Made by a program: the position numbers and the translations under genes. Source: an uncultured Solirubrobacterales bacterium (lineage in GTDB: Bacteria > Actinomycetota > Thermoleophilia > Solirubrobacterales > Thermoleophilaceae). From it: 40,022 nt of DNA. The stretch covers positions 1 to 40,022 of the forward strand of contig CADCVU010000088.1 in assembly GCA_902806245.1 (NCBI GenBank), in the 5' to 3' direction. Each line of letters begins with the position of its first letter. Positions within the stretch are counted from its first letter, which is position 1. Shown piece after piece: positions 16,255 to 24,931 of this stretch. The notes under the pieces are model-generated. The model saw only the letters and a program-made list of their open reading frames with translations, did not search any database and was not told the DNA's origin.

Positions 16255-17331
16255 ATGCGTCGTCTGTCGCTGCCCGCGCTCCTCCTTGCCGTTCTACTTG
16301 TGCCGGCCAGCCTCGGCCTCGCCACGCTCCAGCGCGACTCGGCTCAGCAGGCCCTCGATGGAGCCCTGATTCATGAGGCCGCTCAGCAAACGGGCCGCCC
16401 TCGACGCGTACTTCGCTCGCGCCCGGGCGATCGTCCTGCTCACCGCTCAGAACCCCGCCTTTGGCGCCTTTTACGCCGAGAAGGGCACCCGAGAGGCAAA
16501 GATCACGGCCGGGGGGCGAACGGTGCGCGAGGCGAACTCCGCCCTCGCCTACCTGGAGCGGCTCTATCCGGAGAGCGTCGGCGAGGCCTGCTTCAGCGAC
16601 GAGAGCGGCGCTGAGAATGCTCGTGCCGTCCGCGGACGGGTAGCTCCGCTCGCCGATCTCTCGCTCGATGAGGCGGATGCCCCCTTCTTCGCCCCGGGTT
16701 TCGCCCTCCGCCGAGGTCAGGTCCATCAGGCCCGACCGTACGTCTCACCGGACACGAAGGAGTGGGTCATCGCGAACGTGACCCGAGCGCCGGGGGTCCG
16801 ACGGGCGCGAGCCATCGTCCACTTCGAGGTCACCATGGAGAGCTTCCGACGCGCCGCGGCCGTCCAGACGCAGCGCTTCCGGATGACGGTCGTGGACCGC
16901 CGCACCGCGCGGTAGTGATCGACGGCGATCGCGCCCAGCGGGTCGGGGCGCCGCTGGGGGCGCCGGGCGAGCGACGCTTCGCCGGTCTGGCGCGTACCGA
17001 TGCCAAGGCGAGGGTCGTCCCTCTCGGGGGCCGAAGGGCAGCCTCGGCGCCGGTCCGCGGGGAGGTGGGCAACGCCAACGACTGGCTGGTGGTGGCCACC
17101 GCGCGGACACCCGCCGCAACGGTCCTCGGGAGCTTCGGGGCGGGCTCGGTCGCCATGCTCGCCCTCGCGGGGCTGCTGCTCGCCTTTTCGGCGGTGACCC
17201 TGCGAGCGGGCACCCTGCGCCTGGAGGCCGAGACCGACCACCTCACGGGCCTCGCGAACCGACGCCGGTTTCTTCGGCGCCTCGAGGTCCTGGTCACCGA
17301 GGCCGAGGGCCGCGGCGCCTCGCTTGCCCCT
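16255..17331 (+). pseudogene. GGDEF-EAL protein, N-terminal sensor part in broken frames
   Basis: Three adjacent frames carry the sensor half of the protein completed at 17324-18529. First, an N-terminal membrane helix (MRRLSLPALLLAVLLVPASL) from ATG 16255. Second, an extracytoplasmic domain with ALDAYFARARAIVLLTAQNP and YVSPDTKEWVIANVTRA, ending at TAG 16913. Third, VVIDGDRAQRVGAPLG through a second helix (FGAGSVAMLALAGLLLAFSA) into DHLTGLANRRRFLRRLE, the start of the GGDEF domain. Joins fit one extra A in AAA at 16388-16390, one missing base near 16905-16911, and one extra C in CCCC at 17327-17330. The domain order is that of a membrane-anchored c-di-GMP sensor. Confidence 0.75.
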
Positions 17332-18529
17332 GATGCTGCTCGACCTCGACACCTTCAAGGAACTGAACGACGCTCTCGGCCACCAGGCAGGGGACCGCCT
17401 GCTCGAGCAGATGGGACCTCGTCTCGAGGCCAGCGGTACGGGGGCGGACATCGTGGCTCGCCTCGGTGGCGACGAGTTCGCCCTGCTGCTCCCCCTCGGC
17501 GCTGACGAGGCCGAGGCGATCGCGGCCGCCGACAACCTCGGCCACGCGCTCAACTCCCCGTTCATGCTCAACGGACTCGGCATCCACGTCGAGGCGAGCG
17601 TGGGAATCGCGGTGGCTCCCCGGCACGCCTCCGACGCGGAGGGTCTGCTGCGCCGGGCCGACATCGCGATGTACAAGGCGAAGGCCGCGCGGACGGGTCA
17701 TGCGGTCTACACCGCCGGTCAGGAAGAACAGAGTCGCGACCGAGTTGTGCTCGCCGCCGACCTGCGCCGCGCGCTATCCGAAGGGGAGATACTGCTCCAC
17801 TTCCAGCCGAAGGCGGACATGCAGACCGGCGAGGTCGTCGGCGTCGAGGCGCTCGTGCGCTGGGCGCACCCGGAGCGAGGGCTCGTGAGCCCCGCCGAGT
17901 TCGTACCGTTCGCGGAGCAGACGGAGCTCATCCACCCCCTGACCGAACGTGTCCTCGACCTCGCCCTCGCCCAGTCCGCCCGCTGGCGTCAGGAGGGCCT
18001 GGAGCTTCGAATGGCGGTCAACATCTCGGTGGCGAACCTTCTCGACGCCCGACTGCCCGACCTCGTCCAAGCGCTGCTCGCCCGGCACGGTGTGCCGGCG
18101 CCGGGCCTCCAGCTCGAGATCACCGAGAGCGTCGTGATGGCAGACCCCGTGCGGGCGATGGACGTCCTTGCGCGGGTCGGGGAGTTGGGTGTCGGGCTCT
18201 CGCTCGACGACTTCGGGACCGGCTACTCGTCGTTGAGCCACCTGAAGCGACTGCCGGTGCAGGAGCTCAAGATCGACCGCTCCTTCGTGATGAACCTGGC
18301 CGACGACGGAAACGACGCGGCGATCGTTCGCTCCGCGGTCGATCTCGCCCGCAACCTCGGACTCCGGGTGGTGGCCGAGGGAGTCGAGACGGCCGAGGCG
18401 TGGCAGGCCCTGACCGACATGGGCTGCGAGCTCGCCCAGGGTTACTACCTCAACCGACCCGTGGCCGCCGGCCAGCTGACCCAGTGGCTCGCACGGCGCT
18501 CGGCGGCCGAGATCCTCGAGCGCACCTGA
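17324..18529 (+). CDS. Diguanylate cyclase/phosphodiesterase (GGDEF-EAL), C-terminal part
   Basis: This clean frame holds most of the GGDEF domain and a full EAL domain. GGDEF: MLLDLDTFKELNDALGHQAG and the active-site loop ARLGGDEFALLL; the inhibitory RxxD site before it is absent (TGAD). EAL: GVEALVRWAHPERG, the metal-site motifs NISVANL, ITESVV and LDDFGTGYSSL, and the catalytic-Lys region LKIDRSFV. Both domains look catalytically intact, so the protein could make and break c-di-GMP. It lacks its own start and ribosome-binding site because the N-terminal half lies one base off, so expression as a separate protein is doubtful. Convergent with purF. Confidence 0.85.
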   Translation: MPLMLLDLDTFKELNDALGHQAGDRLLEQMGPRLEASGTGADIVARLGGDEFALLLPLGADEAEAIAAADNLGHALNSPFMLNGLGIHVEASVGIAVAPRHASDAEGLLRRADIAMYKAKAARTGHAVYTAGQEEQSRDRVVLAADLRRALSEGEILLHFQPKADMQTGEVVGVEALVRWAHPERGLVSPAEFVPFAEQTELIHPLTERVLDLALAQSARWRQEGLELRMAVNISVANLLDARLPDLVQALLARHGVPAPGLQLEITESVVMADPVRAMDVLARVGELGVGLSLDDFGTGYSSLSHLKRLPVQELKIDRSFVMNLADDGNDAAIVRSAVDLARNLGLRVVAEGVETAEAWQALTDMGCELAQGYYLNRPVAAGQLTQWLARRSAAEILERT

Positions 18530-18550
18530 GGCTTCCCACGAGGGAGCGAC

Positions 18551-19978
18551 TCAGGCCAGCGTGACGAGCTCCTCGAGCGCGTACTTGCCGTTCGCCGCAC
18601 CCGTGCGTGCCAGCGGATAGTCACCCGTGAAGCACGCGTCGCAGTGGGTCTCGCGCTCGACGCCCACCGCCTCGTACACCCCCTCGAGCGACAGGTAGGC
18701 CAGCGAGTCGCAGCCGAGCTCGGCCGCCACCTCCTCGGCGGTGCGCTCGTGCGCGATCATCTCCTGCGGCGTCGACATGTCGATGCCGTAGTGGCACGGG
18801 TGGCGGATGGCCGGTGCGGAGATGCGCAGGTGGACCTCGGTGGCGCCCGCGCCGCGCAGCATCCCGACGATCTGGCGCGTGGTGTTCCCGCGGACGATCG
18901 AGTCGTCGACCACGACGACGCGCTGGCCGCCGACGACCTCGGGCAGCGGGTTGAACTTCATGCGCAGGCCGTGCTTGCGCAGCTCCTGACCGGGCTGGAT
19001 GAACGTGCGGGCCACGTAGCGGTTCTTGATCAGCCCGTCGTCGCGGGGGATGCCGGAGGCCAGCGAGTAGCCCGCCGCGGCCGGGTTGCCCGAGTCGGGC
19101 ACGGCCACGACGACGTCGGCCTCGACCGGCGCCTCACGCGCGAGGATCTCCCCCATGCGCCGGCGGGCGACCTGGGTGCGCACGCCCTCGAGCACCGAGT
19201 CGGGCCGGGCGAAGTAGATGTGCTCGAAGACGCAGAAGGCGCGGCGGTCGGAGTGGGCGATCTGGCGGCTCTCGAGGCCTCGCTCCGACAGGGAGATCAT
19301 CTCGCCCGGCGCAACCTCGCGCACCAGCTCGGCGCCGATGATGTCGAAGGCGCAGCTCTCGGAGGCGACGCAGTAGCGATCCCCCAGGCGTCCGAGCGAG
19401 AGCGGACGCAGACCGAGCGGATCGCGGAAGGCGACGACGGCATCGCGGGTCATGACCACGGTCGAGAGCGCGCCCTCGAGCCGTGGGACGACCTCGGCGA
19501 CGGCGTCCTCGACGGTGTCGGCCTCGTGGGTCGAGATGAGCGCCGCGATCAGCTCGGAGTCCGATGTCGAGCGCAGCTGCACCCCCTGTGCGCTCAGCTC
19601 GTCGTGAAGCTCGACCGCGTTGATCAGGTTGCCGTTGTGGGCGAGCGCGAGCTCACGATGGTCGGAGCGGTAGATCGGCTGGGCGTTCTCCCACGCCGAG
19701 GAGCCGGTGGTCGAGTACCGCACGTGGCCGAGAGCCATGTCGCCGCCGAGCGCGCGCAGCTTCGACTCGTCGAAGACCTGCGAGACGAGGCCGAGGTCGC
19801 GGAGGGTCATGATGTGGCCGGACTCGTCGCTCGTGGCGATGCCGGCCGATTCCTGGCCGCGGTGCTGGAGCGCGTAGAGCGCGAAGTAGGCGAGCCGCGC
19901 CACCTCGGATCCGGGTGCGTAAAGGCCGAAGACGCCGCACTCGTCGCGCGGTCCGTCCCGGTCGGGAATCGGCTCCAT
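18551..19978 (-). CDS. purF: Amidophosphoribosyltransferase
   Basis: PurF makes phosphoribosylamine from PRPP and glutamine, the first committed step of purine synthesis. The protein has a short propeptide and then the nucleophile Cys14 (DECGVFGLYAPG), the glutaminase motifs ALQHRGQESAGI, GHVRYSTTG and LAHNGNL, and the PRPP-binding loop VVVDDSIVRGNTT. The C-terminal CDACFTGDYPL carries Cys residues that bind an iron-sulfur cluster in the Bacillus-type enzyme. ATG 19978 gives 475 residues; a TTG at 19987 that overlaps the purL stop (TTGA) is also possible. Last gene of the purS-purQ-purL-purF run. Confidence 0.97.
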   Translation of the reverse strand: MEPIPDRDGPRDECGVFGLYAPGSEVARLAYFALYALQHRGQESAGIATSDESGHIMTLRDLGLVSQVFDESKLRALGGDMALGHVRYSTTGSSAWENAQPIYRSDHRELALAHNGNLINAVELHDELSAQGVQLRSTSDSELIAALISTHEADTVEDAVAEVVPRLEGALSTVVMTRDAVVAFRDPLGLRPLSLGRLGDRYCVASESCAFDIIGAELVREVAPGEMISLSERGLESRQIAHSDRRAFCVFEHIYFARPDSVLEGVRTQVARRRMGEILAREAPVEADVVVAVPDSGNPAAAGYSLASGIPRDDGLIKNRYVARTFIQPGQELRKHGLRMKFNPLPEVVGGQRVVVVDDSIVRGNTTRQIVGMLRGAGATEVHLRISAPAIRHPCHYGIDMSTPQEMIAHERTAEEVAAELGCDSLAYLSLEGVYEAVGVERETHCDACFTGDYPLARTGAANGKYALEELVTLA

Positions 19979-19983
19979 GGGGC

Positions 19984-22224
19984 TCAAGAGAAGTGGTCCG
20001 CGACGCCACGTTCGAAGGCAGTTGCAGCGGCGGCGACCTCGATCTCGAGTCTAGCGGTGGCGCCGGTCTCGACCGTCAGGTGCTCCCCGCCGGTCTCGCC
20101 GAGGATGAGGGCGGTGTCGGGCGCGAGGCTGGCGACGAGCTGCTCGACCGAGTCATGGGGGCCGGCCACCACCATCCCGCCGGGACCCTCGCCGAAGAGA
20201 GCCACCTCGAGCGCGTCCGCCTCCGCTTCGCCCTCGCCGACGCGCGCGACGAGCGCGTCTAGGTCGACCTGCGCGCCGACACCATGAGCCAGGCACGACT
20301 CGGCGAGGGCGCAGGCCAGGCCGCCGTCGGAGACGTCGTGAGCGGTGGCCAGCACGCCGGCGCGAACGGCCGCGCGGGCCGCTTCGAGGGCTCGGGCGTG
20401 CGCCTCGAGGTCGAGCTCCGGGAGGCCGTCCGCCATCTCGCCGCGCAGCGCTTCGAGCTCCGACCCGGCGAGCGCGGGAAGGAACGGACCGAGCAGGGCG
20501 ATGGCGTGGCCGTCCTCGACGAAGCCCGTTTCCGGCAGCGAGCCGGGATCGGGCACGCGCCCCACCATCCCGACCACCGGCGTCGGGTAGATCGGCCCGC
20601 CGCCGCCCTCGTTGTAGAGCGACACGTTGCCGCCCACCACCGCCACGCCGAGCCCGCGACACGCATCGGCCAGCCCGCTCACCGCCTGCTCGAGCTGCCA
20701 GGCGATGTGGGGCTTCTCGGGGTTGGCGAAGTTGAGGCAGTTGGTCAGCCCGAGCGGCTCCGCGCCGACGCAGGCCAGGTTGCGCGCGCACTCGAGCACG
20801 GCCTCGACCGCACCCGTGTAGGGATCGCAGGCCACGCGACGGCCGTTGCCGTCGATCGACATGGCTATGGCGCCGCTCGCCCCGTCGTGGGCCAGGTGCA
20901 GCACGGCGGCGTCGGAGGACCCCGGCCGGCGCACGGTCCGCGAGCCGACGAGGCCGTCGTACTGCTCGTAGGCCCAGCGCTTCGAGGCGATGTTGTTCGA
21001 GCCCAGCAGGGCGAGCAGCGTCGATCGGAGGTCGGCCCCGGCTGTAAGGCGCGCGCGCGGAGGCGCGTACACCGGCTCGGGCGGCCGCTCGGGAGCGAGG
21101 TCATAGAGCGGGCAGTCGTCTACGAGCGCCTCGACCGGCATGTCGCCGACCGGCTCGCCCTGCTCGAGCACCCGCAGGCGCCGGGTGTCGGTGACCGCGC
21201 CGATCGCCGTGCAGCGGACGTCCCACTCGTCGCAGACCGCGCGCACCGCATCGAGCCGCGCGGGCTCGACGACGCACAGCATCCGTTCCTGCGACTCCGA
21301 GACCATCACCTCGAAGGCCTCCATGCCCGGCTCGCGCCGCGGCACCCGCGCCACGTCGAGATCGATCCCGACCTCGCCCTTCGAGGCCATCTCCGACGCG
21401 CTCGAGGACAGGCCCGCGGCCCCGAGGTCCTGCAGCGACTCGAGCAGCTCGCGGTCGAGCAGCTCGAGGCAGCACTCGAGCACCTTCTTCTCCTCGAACG
21501 GATCGCCGATCTGCACGCTCGGTCGCTTCGACGCGCTCCCCTCGCCGAGCTCGGCGCTCGCGAGCACGGAGGCGCCGCCGATGCCGTCGCGGCCGGTCAT
21601 AGCTCCCAGCAGCACCACCAGGTTCCCCACCCCCGCCGCCGCGCTGCGCACCAGCCGCTTCCGCGGAGCGATCCCGACGCACATCGCGTTGATCAGGCAG
21701 TTGTGTTCATAAGGCTCGCCGAAGAGGATCTCTCCCCCCACCGTGGCCACGCCGATCGAGTTGCCGTAGTGGCCGATACCGGCCACCGCCCCGTTCATCA
21801 GATAGCGCGAGCGCGGCGAGTCGAGCGGCCCGAAGCGCAGCGAGTCGAGCACGGCGATCGGCCGCGCCCCGATCGCGAACACGTCGCGCAGGATGCCGCC
21901 GACGCCGGTGGCCGCGCCCTGGAAGGGCTCGACCGCGCTCGGGTGGTTGTGCGATTCGACCTTGAAGGCGACCGCGAGCCCGTCGCCCACGTCGACCGCG
22001 CCGGCGTTCTCGCCCGGGCCCATGACCACGTGCTCACCCTCGGTCGGCAGCCGCCCGAGCAGCTTGCGCGAGTGCTTGTAGGCGCAGTGCTCCGACCACA
22101 TCAGCGAGAAGACCGCGAGCTCCACGCGGTTGGGCTCACGGCCGAGCTTGTCGATGATGCGCTCGTACTCGGAGTCGGTCAGGCCGAGCTCTCGGTGGCG
22201 CTGCGCCGTCGCGACCTCGCTCAC
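19984..22224 (-). CDS. purL: FGAM synthase subunit PurL (small type)
   Basis: ATP-dependent synthetase subunit that turns FGAR and ammonia into FGAM, working with PurS and PurQ. Length 746 residues fits the small PurL. Motifs: LMWSEHCAYKHSRKLL, AVAFKVESHNHPSAVEPFQG, GIGDYGN-like GIGHYGNSIGVATVGGE, LQDLGAAGLSSSASEMA, and in the second half GGNVSLYNEG and ATAHDVSDGGLACALAE. The GTG at 22224 overlaps the purQ stop (GTGA). The upstream open frame is long because of GC, but this start gives the family N-terminus (SEVATAQRHRELGLTDSEYE). Confidence 0.97.
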   Translation of the reverse strand: MSEVATAQRHRELGLTDSEYERIIDKLGREPNRVELAVFSLMWSEHCAYKHSRKLLGRLPTEGEHVVMGPGENAGAVDVGDGLAVAFKVESHNHPSAVEPFQGAATGVGGILRDVFAIGARPIAVLDSLRFGPLDSPRSRYLMNGAVAGIGHYGNSIGVATVGGEILFGEPYEHNCLINAMCVGIAPRKRLVRSAAAGVGNLVVLLGAMTGRDGIGGASVLASAELGEGSASKRPSVQIGDPFEEKKVLECCLELLDRELLESLQDLGAAGLSSSASEMASKGEVGIDLDVARVPRREPGMEAFEVMVSESQERMLCVVEPARLDAVRAVCDEWDVRCTAIGAVTDTRRLRVLEQGEPVGDMPVEALVDDCPLYDLAPERPPEPVYAPPRARLTAGADLRSTLLALLGSNNIASKRWAYEQYDGLVGSRTVRRPGSSDAAVLHLAHDGASGAIAMSIDGNGRRVACDPYTGAVEAVLECARNLACVGAEPLGLTNCLNFANPEKPHIAWQLEQAVSGLADACRGLGVAVVGGNVSLYNEGGGGPIYPTPVVGMVGRVPDPGSLPETGFVEDGHAIALLGPFLPALAGSELEALRGEMADGLPELDLEAHARALEAARAAVRAGVLATAHDVSDGGLACALAESCLAHGVGAQVDLDALVARVGEGEAEADALEVALFGEGPGGMVVAGPHDSVEQLVASLAPDTALILGETGGEHLTVETGATARLEIEVAAAATAFERGVADHFS

Positions 22225-22904
22225 GCGGGCACCGCGGCGCCCTCGGTCACGTGCTGGGCGACGGACTCGAACAGCTTCCCGCCGTCGACCGAGCCGGTAA
22301 GCGGATCGGTCGCGTGCTCGGGGTGCGGCATCAGCCCGAGCACGTTGCCCGCCGCGTTGGTGACCCCGGCCGCGTCGCGAGCCGATCCGTTCGGGTTGTG
22401 CCCCGCGGCGTAGCGCAGCGCGATCTGCCCGGCGGCCTCGAGCTCGTCGAGCTCCGCTTCCGACGCGTGGAAGCGCCCGGCGCCGTGCTTGACCGGAAGC
22501 GACAGCCGCTCCCCGCGCGCGCACGCGCGCGTGAAGGCGGTGGCGGGGTTGGCCACGCCGACCTCGACCTGGCGGCAGAGGAAGCGCAGCCCGGTGTTGG
22601 GCAGCAGGGCGCCGGGGAGCAGACCGGCCTCACACAGGACCTGGAAGCCGTTGCAGATGCCGAGCACAGGCCCGCCGGCGCGGGCGAACTCGGTGACCGC
22701 CTCCATGACCGGGGAGAAGCGCGCGATCGCCCCGACGCGCAGATAGTCGCCGTAGGAGAAGCCACCGGGCAGGACGACGACGTCGACACCGTGCAGGTCG
22801 CGGTCGCGGTGCCAGAGGATCTCGGCCTCGCCGAAGCGTCGGCAGGCGAGCAGGGCGTCGACCTCGTCGCACGACCCGGGAAAGCGGACGACGCCGAGCT
22901 TCAC
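22221..22904 (-). CDS. purQ: FGAM synthase glutaminase subunit
   Basis: Class I glutamine amidotransferase that supplies ammonia to PurL. The 227-residue protein starts MKLGVVRFPGSCDEVDAL from GTG 22904. The oxyanion segment is VVLPGGFSYGDYLRVG, the catalytic Cys is in GICNGFQVLCEAGLLPG, and the His/Glu pair is in LMPHPEHA. It overlaps purS by GTGA at its start and purL by GTGA at its end, so the three subunits are made in step. Confidence 0.97.
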   Translation of the reverse strand: MKLGVVRFPGSCDEVDALLACRRFGEAEILWHRDRDLHGVDVVVLPGGFSYGDYLRVGAIARFSPVMEAVTEFARAGGPVLGICNGFQVLCEAGLLPGALLPNTGLRFLCRQVEVGVANPATAFTRACARGERLSLPVKHGAGRFHASEAELDELEAAGQIALRYAAGHNPNGSARDAAGVTNAAGNVLGLMPHPEHATDPLTGSVDGGKLFESVAQHVTEGAAVPA

Positions 22905-23137
22905 GCCCGCCCGCCGTCGTCGACCTGAACCTCGTAGTCCTCGATGAGCGGGTTGGCCAGCAGCTGCTCGCACATCTCCTCGACGCACGCGGGGTCTGCG
23001 ACCTCGAGATCGACCAGCCGGCCGACGTGGACGGACTCGACCCCCGTGAAGCCGAGCGCCGGAAGGGCGCGCTCGACCGCCTGGCCCTGCGGATCGAGGA
23101 TGCCCTCCTTGGGACGGATGAGGACGCGGACCTTCAC
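22901..23137 (-). CDS. purS: FGAM synthase subunit PurS
   Basis: A 78-residue structural subunit that bridges PurL and PurQ. The sequence VKVRVLIRPKEGILDPQGQA, then ALPALGFTGVESVHVGRLVD, is diagnostic. GTG 23137 was chosen because it gives the standard N-terminus; an upstream start in the same frame would add 15 atypical residues. It heads the purSQLF run and is separated from purC by 165 bp. Confidence 0.94.
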   Translation of the reverse strand: MKVRVLIRPKEGILDPQGQAVERALPALGFTGVESVHVGRLVDLEVADPACVEEMCEQLLANPLIEDYEVQVDDGGRA

Positions 23138-23258
23138 CGCCGCGAGGTGGGTGCGGGAGGCAACACGGGAGCCACCACCCAATCTTAGGTGCTGGCTCGG
23201 AGGCCGCTCACGTCCGCGAGTCAGCGGGGCCGCGCTCCAGGATGAGGGTAAGGCGGAT

Positions 23259-23283
23259 CGCGTCGTTCCGGGAGGACGACGCG
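23259..23283 (-). terminator. GC-rich stem-loop between purC and purS
   Basis: An 8-bp perfect inverted repeat, CGCGTCGT and ACGACGCG, around a 9-nt loop lies 20 bp after the purC stop and 122 bp before purS. It may end part of the purC transcript or be an attenuator of purSQLF. There is no T-run, so the role is uncertain. Confidence 0.4.
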
Positions 23284-23302
23284 GTGGGAAGCTACCAGCG
23301 GC

Positions 23303-24196
23303 TCAGGGTGCCGCCGTGCGCTCGATCCACGCCGAGAAGGGCTCGCCCGTGATCCGCTCGTAGGCTTCGATGTACCTCGCGCGCGTTCCTCCGGTTACAT
23401 CCTCGGGCAGCGGCGGCGCCGGCGGCGTGCGGTCCCACCCCGCGCCCGTCACCCAGTCGCGCACGAACTGCTTGTCGAAGGAGCGCTGGCCGCGGCCGGG
23501 CGCGTACTCGTCGGCCGGCCAGAACCGCGAGGAGTCGGGCGTGAAGACCTCGTCGCCGAGCACGATCTCACCGGCGGCGGTGCGGCCGAACTCGAGCTTG
23601 GTGTCGGCGAGGATGATCCCGCGCTCACGCGCGTGCGCGCCCGCGAAGCGATACAGCTCGAGCGAGAGCCGCCGCAGCTCCTCGAGCAGGTCGAGATCGC
23701 CGACGATCTCGGCGGCACGATCGAACGAGACGTTCTCGTCGTGGTCGCCGACCTCGGCCTTGGTGGCCGGTGTGAAGATCGGCTCCGGGAGCTCGGCCGA
23801 CTCCTCGAGGCCCGGAGGCAGCTCGATCCCGCAGACGGCGCCGGTCTGCTGGTAGTCCTTCCAGCCCGACCCGGTCAGGTAGCCGCGCACCACGCACTCG
23901 ACGGGGAACATCTCGAGCTCCTCGACGAGCAGCCCGCGCCCGCGCGCCGCGTCGGGCACCTCGGTGTAGGAGACGAGGTGGTTGCGGCAGATCTCGGCCG
24001 TGCGCTCGAACCAGAACGCCGACAGGCCGGCGAGCACCTTGCCCTTGTCCGGCACGGGCGTCGGGTGGACGACGTCGTAGGTCGAGACGCGGTCCGAGGC
24101 GACCATGAGCAGCCGGCCGTCGACGCGGTACATCTCGCGGACCTTGCCGCTGGCCACGAGCTCGAGGTTGTCCAGGGAGGTCTCGGCAGCGGCCAC
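23303..24196 (-). CDS. purC: SAICAR synthetase
   Basis: PurC joins CAIR and aspartate in purine synthesis. 297 residues from GTG 24196, the length of the longer SAICAR synthetases. Motifs: LVASGKVREMYRVDGRLLMV, ASDRVSTYDVVHPTPVPDKG, ECVVRGYLTGSGWKDYQQTG, GIILADTKLEFGR and LGDEVFTPDSSRFW with the C-terminal SFDKQFVRDWV. No ribosome-binding site is visible before GTG 24196, and the frame is open without a stop into the TetR gene just upstream, so as written TetR and PurC form one 513-codon frame. Confidence 0.95.
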   Translation of the reverse strand: MAAAETSLDNLELVASGKVREMYRVDGRLLMVASDRVSTYDVVHPTPVPDKGKVLAGLSAFWFERTAEICRNHLVSYTEVPDAARGRGLLVEELEMFPVECVVRGYLTGSGWKDYQQTGAVCGIELPPGLEESAELPEPIFTPATKAEVGDHDENVSFDRAAEIVGDLDLLEELRRLSLELYRFAGAHARERGIILADTKLEFGRTAAGEIVLGDEVFTPDSSRFWPADEYAPGRGQRSFDKQFVRDWVTGAGWDRTPPAPPLPEDVTGGTRARYIEAYERITGEPFSAWIERTAAP

Positions 24197-24844
24197 GGGA
24201 GCGAGGCTAACAGCGTCGGGCGCAGGGTCGGCGCTTCGCGTGCTGGCCCCGGCGAGCAACAGCGAGAGGACCTCGCCGAACAGGCCGTCGGGCACCGACT
24301 CGGGGTCGACGAGCCGCTGGAGGGAGAGCCCGTCGGCGAGGGCGTCGATGGCGGTGGCCAGCTGCTCGGCCGGCAGCGTCGGGCGCAGGCCGAGCTCGCG
24401 CGCCGATTCGTCGATCAGGCGAGCCGTCGCCGCGCGGGGCTCGGCGTAGGCCGCGGCGAAGCGGGGACGAACCTCGGGATCGCGCACGGCGTAGGCCCAG
24501 AACTCCATGAACAGGAGGATCTGGTCGGGCTCACGCTCGACGAAGCGCATCCACTCGGCCGCGGCGCCGTGGGCGCGCTCCTCAACGGTCGGGCGCTCGG
24601 CGACCGCCTCGGCCACCCGGCCGCTCACGCGCTCCACGTTGCGGGTCAGCAGGGCCAGGAAGAGCTCCTCCTTGCCGCTGAAGTTCGAGTAGAGCGCACC
24701 GGTCGAGAAACCGGCCTCCCCCGCCACCTCCTCCACGGATGCGCCCGCATAGCCCTCGCGCGCGAAGACCCGCGCCGCGGCCTCGAGCAACCGCTCGCGG
24801 GTCTCCGCCCTGCGCTCCTGACGGCTCGGCCGCGGACTCGTCAT
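24197..24844 (-). CDS. TetR family transcriptional regulator, no stop before purC
   Basis: From ATG 24844, about 200 residues have the TetR layout. The N-terminal helix-turn-helix is RERLLEAAARVFAREGYAGA, then VEEVAGEAGFSTGALYSNFS and GKEELFLALL; the helical C-terminal ligand domain ends near LSLLLAGAS. There is no in-frame stop after it: the frame runs directly through DAVSLAPVAAAETS into PurC. A TAG lies one base out of frame at 24209-24207, where such a protein would naturally end, so either a one-base error hides the stop or the two are fused. The gene is divergent from the R2-like gene with a palindrome between, so it most likely represses that gene and itself. Confidence 0.85.
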
Positions 24845-24880
24845 CAACGCGCAGCCTACCGATTGCATACCCGTGCCTAT

Positions 24881-24902
24881 TCGGATAGTGTCGGTTATCC
24901 GA
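24881..24902. promoter_or_regulatory. Inverted repeat, probable TetR operator
   Basis: Perfect 7-bp arms TCGGATA and TATCCGA with an 8-nt spacer, in the 87-bp gap between the divergent TetR and R2-like genes. The site is A/T-rich against its surroundings and starts 30 bp before the R2-like start codon (24932). The size and symmetry suit a TetR dimer. Confidence 0.6.
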
Positions 24903-24931
24903 GCCCGAGATCGAGCCGTCAAGGAGCCCGC

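Noticed and set aside
18530-18550. Search for a terminator between the GGDEF-EAL gene and purF
   Set aside because: The 21-bp gap holds no usable inverted repeat.
20284-22413. A 709-codon plus-strand frame opposite purL
   Set aside because: Antisense shadow of purL; low-complexity Arg/Gly/Val content.
22500-22535. GCGCGC/CACGCG repeat in purQ
   Set aside because: It codes for conserved purQ sequence and is chance low complexity; no array or longer repeat is present. No CRISPR array was seen anywhere in the window.
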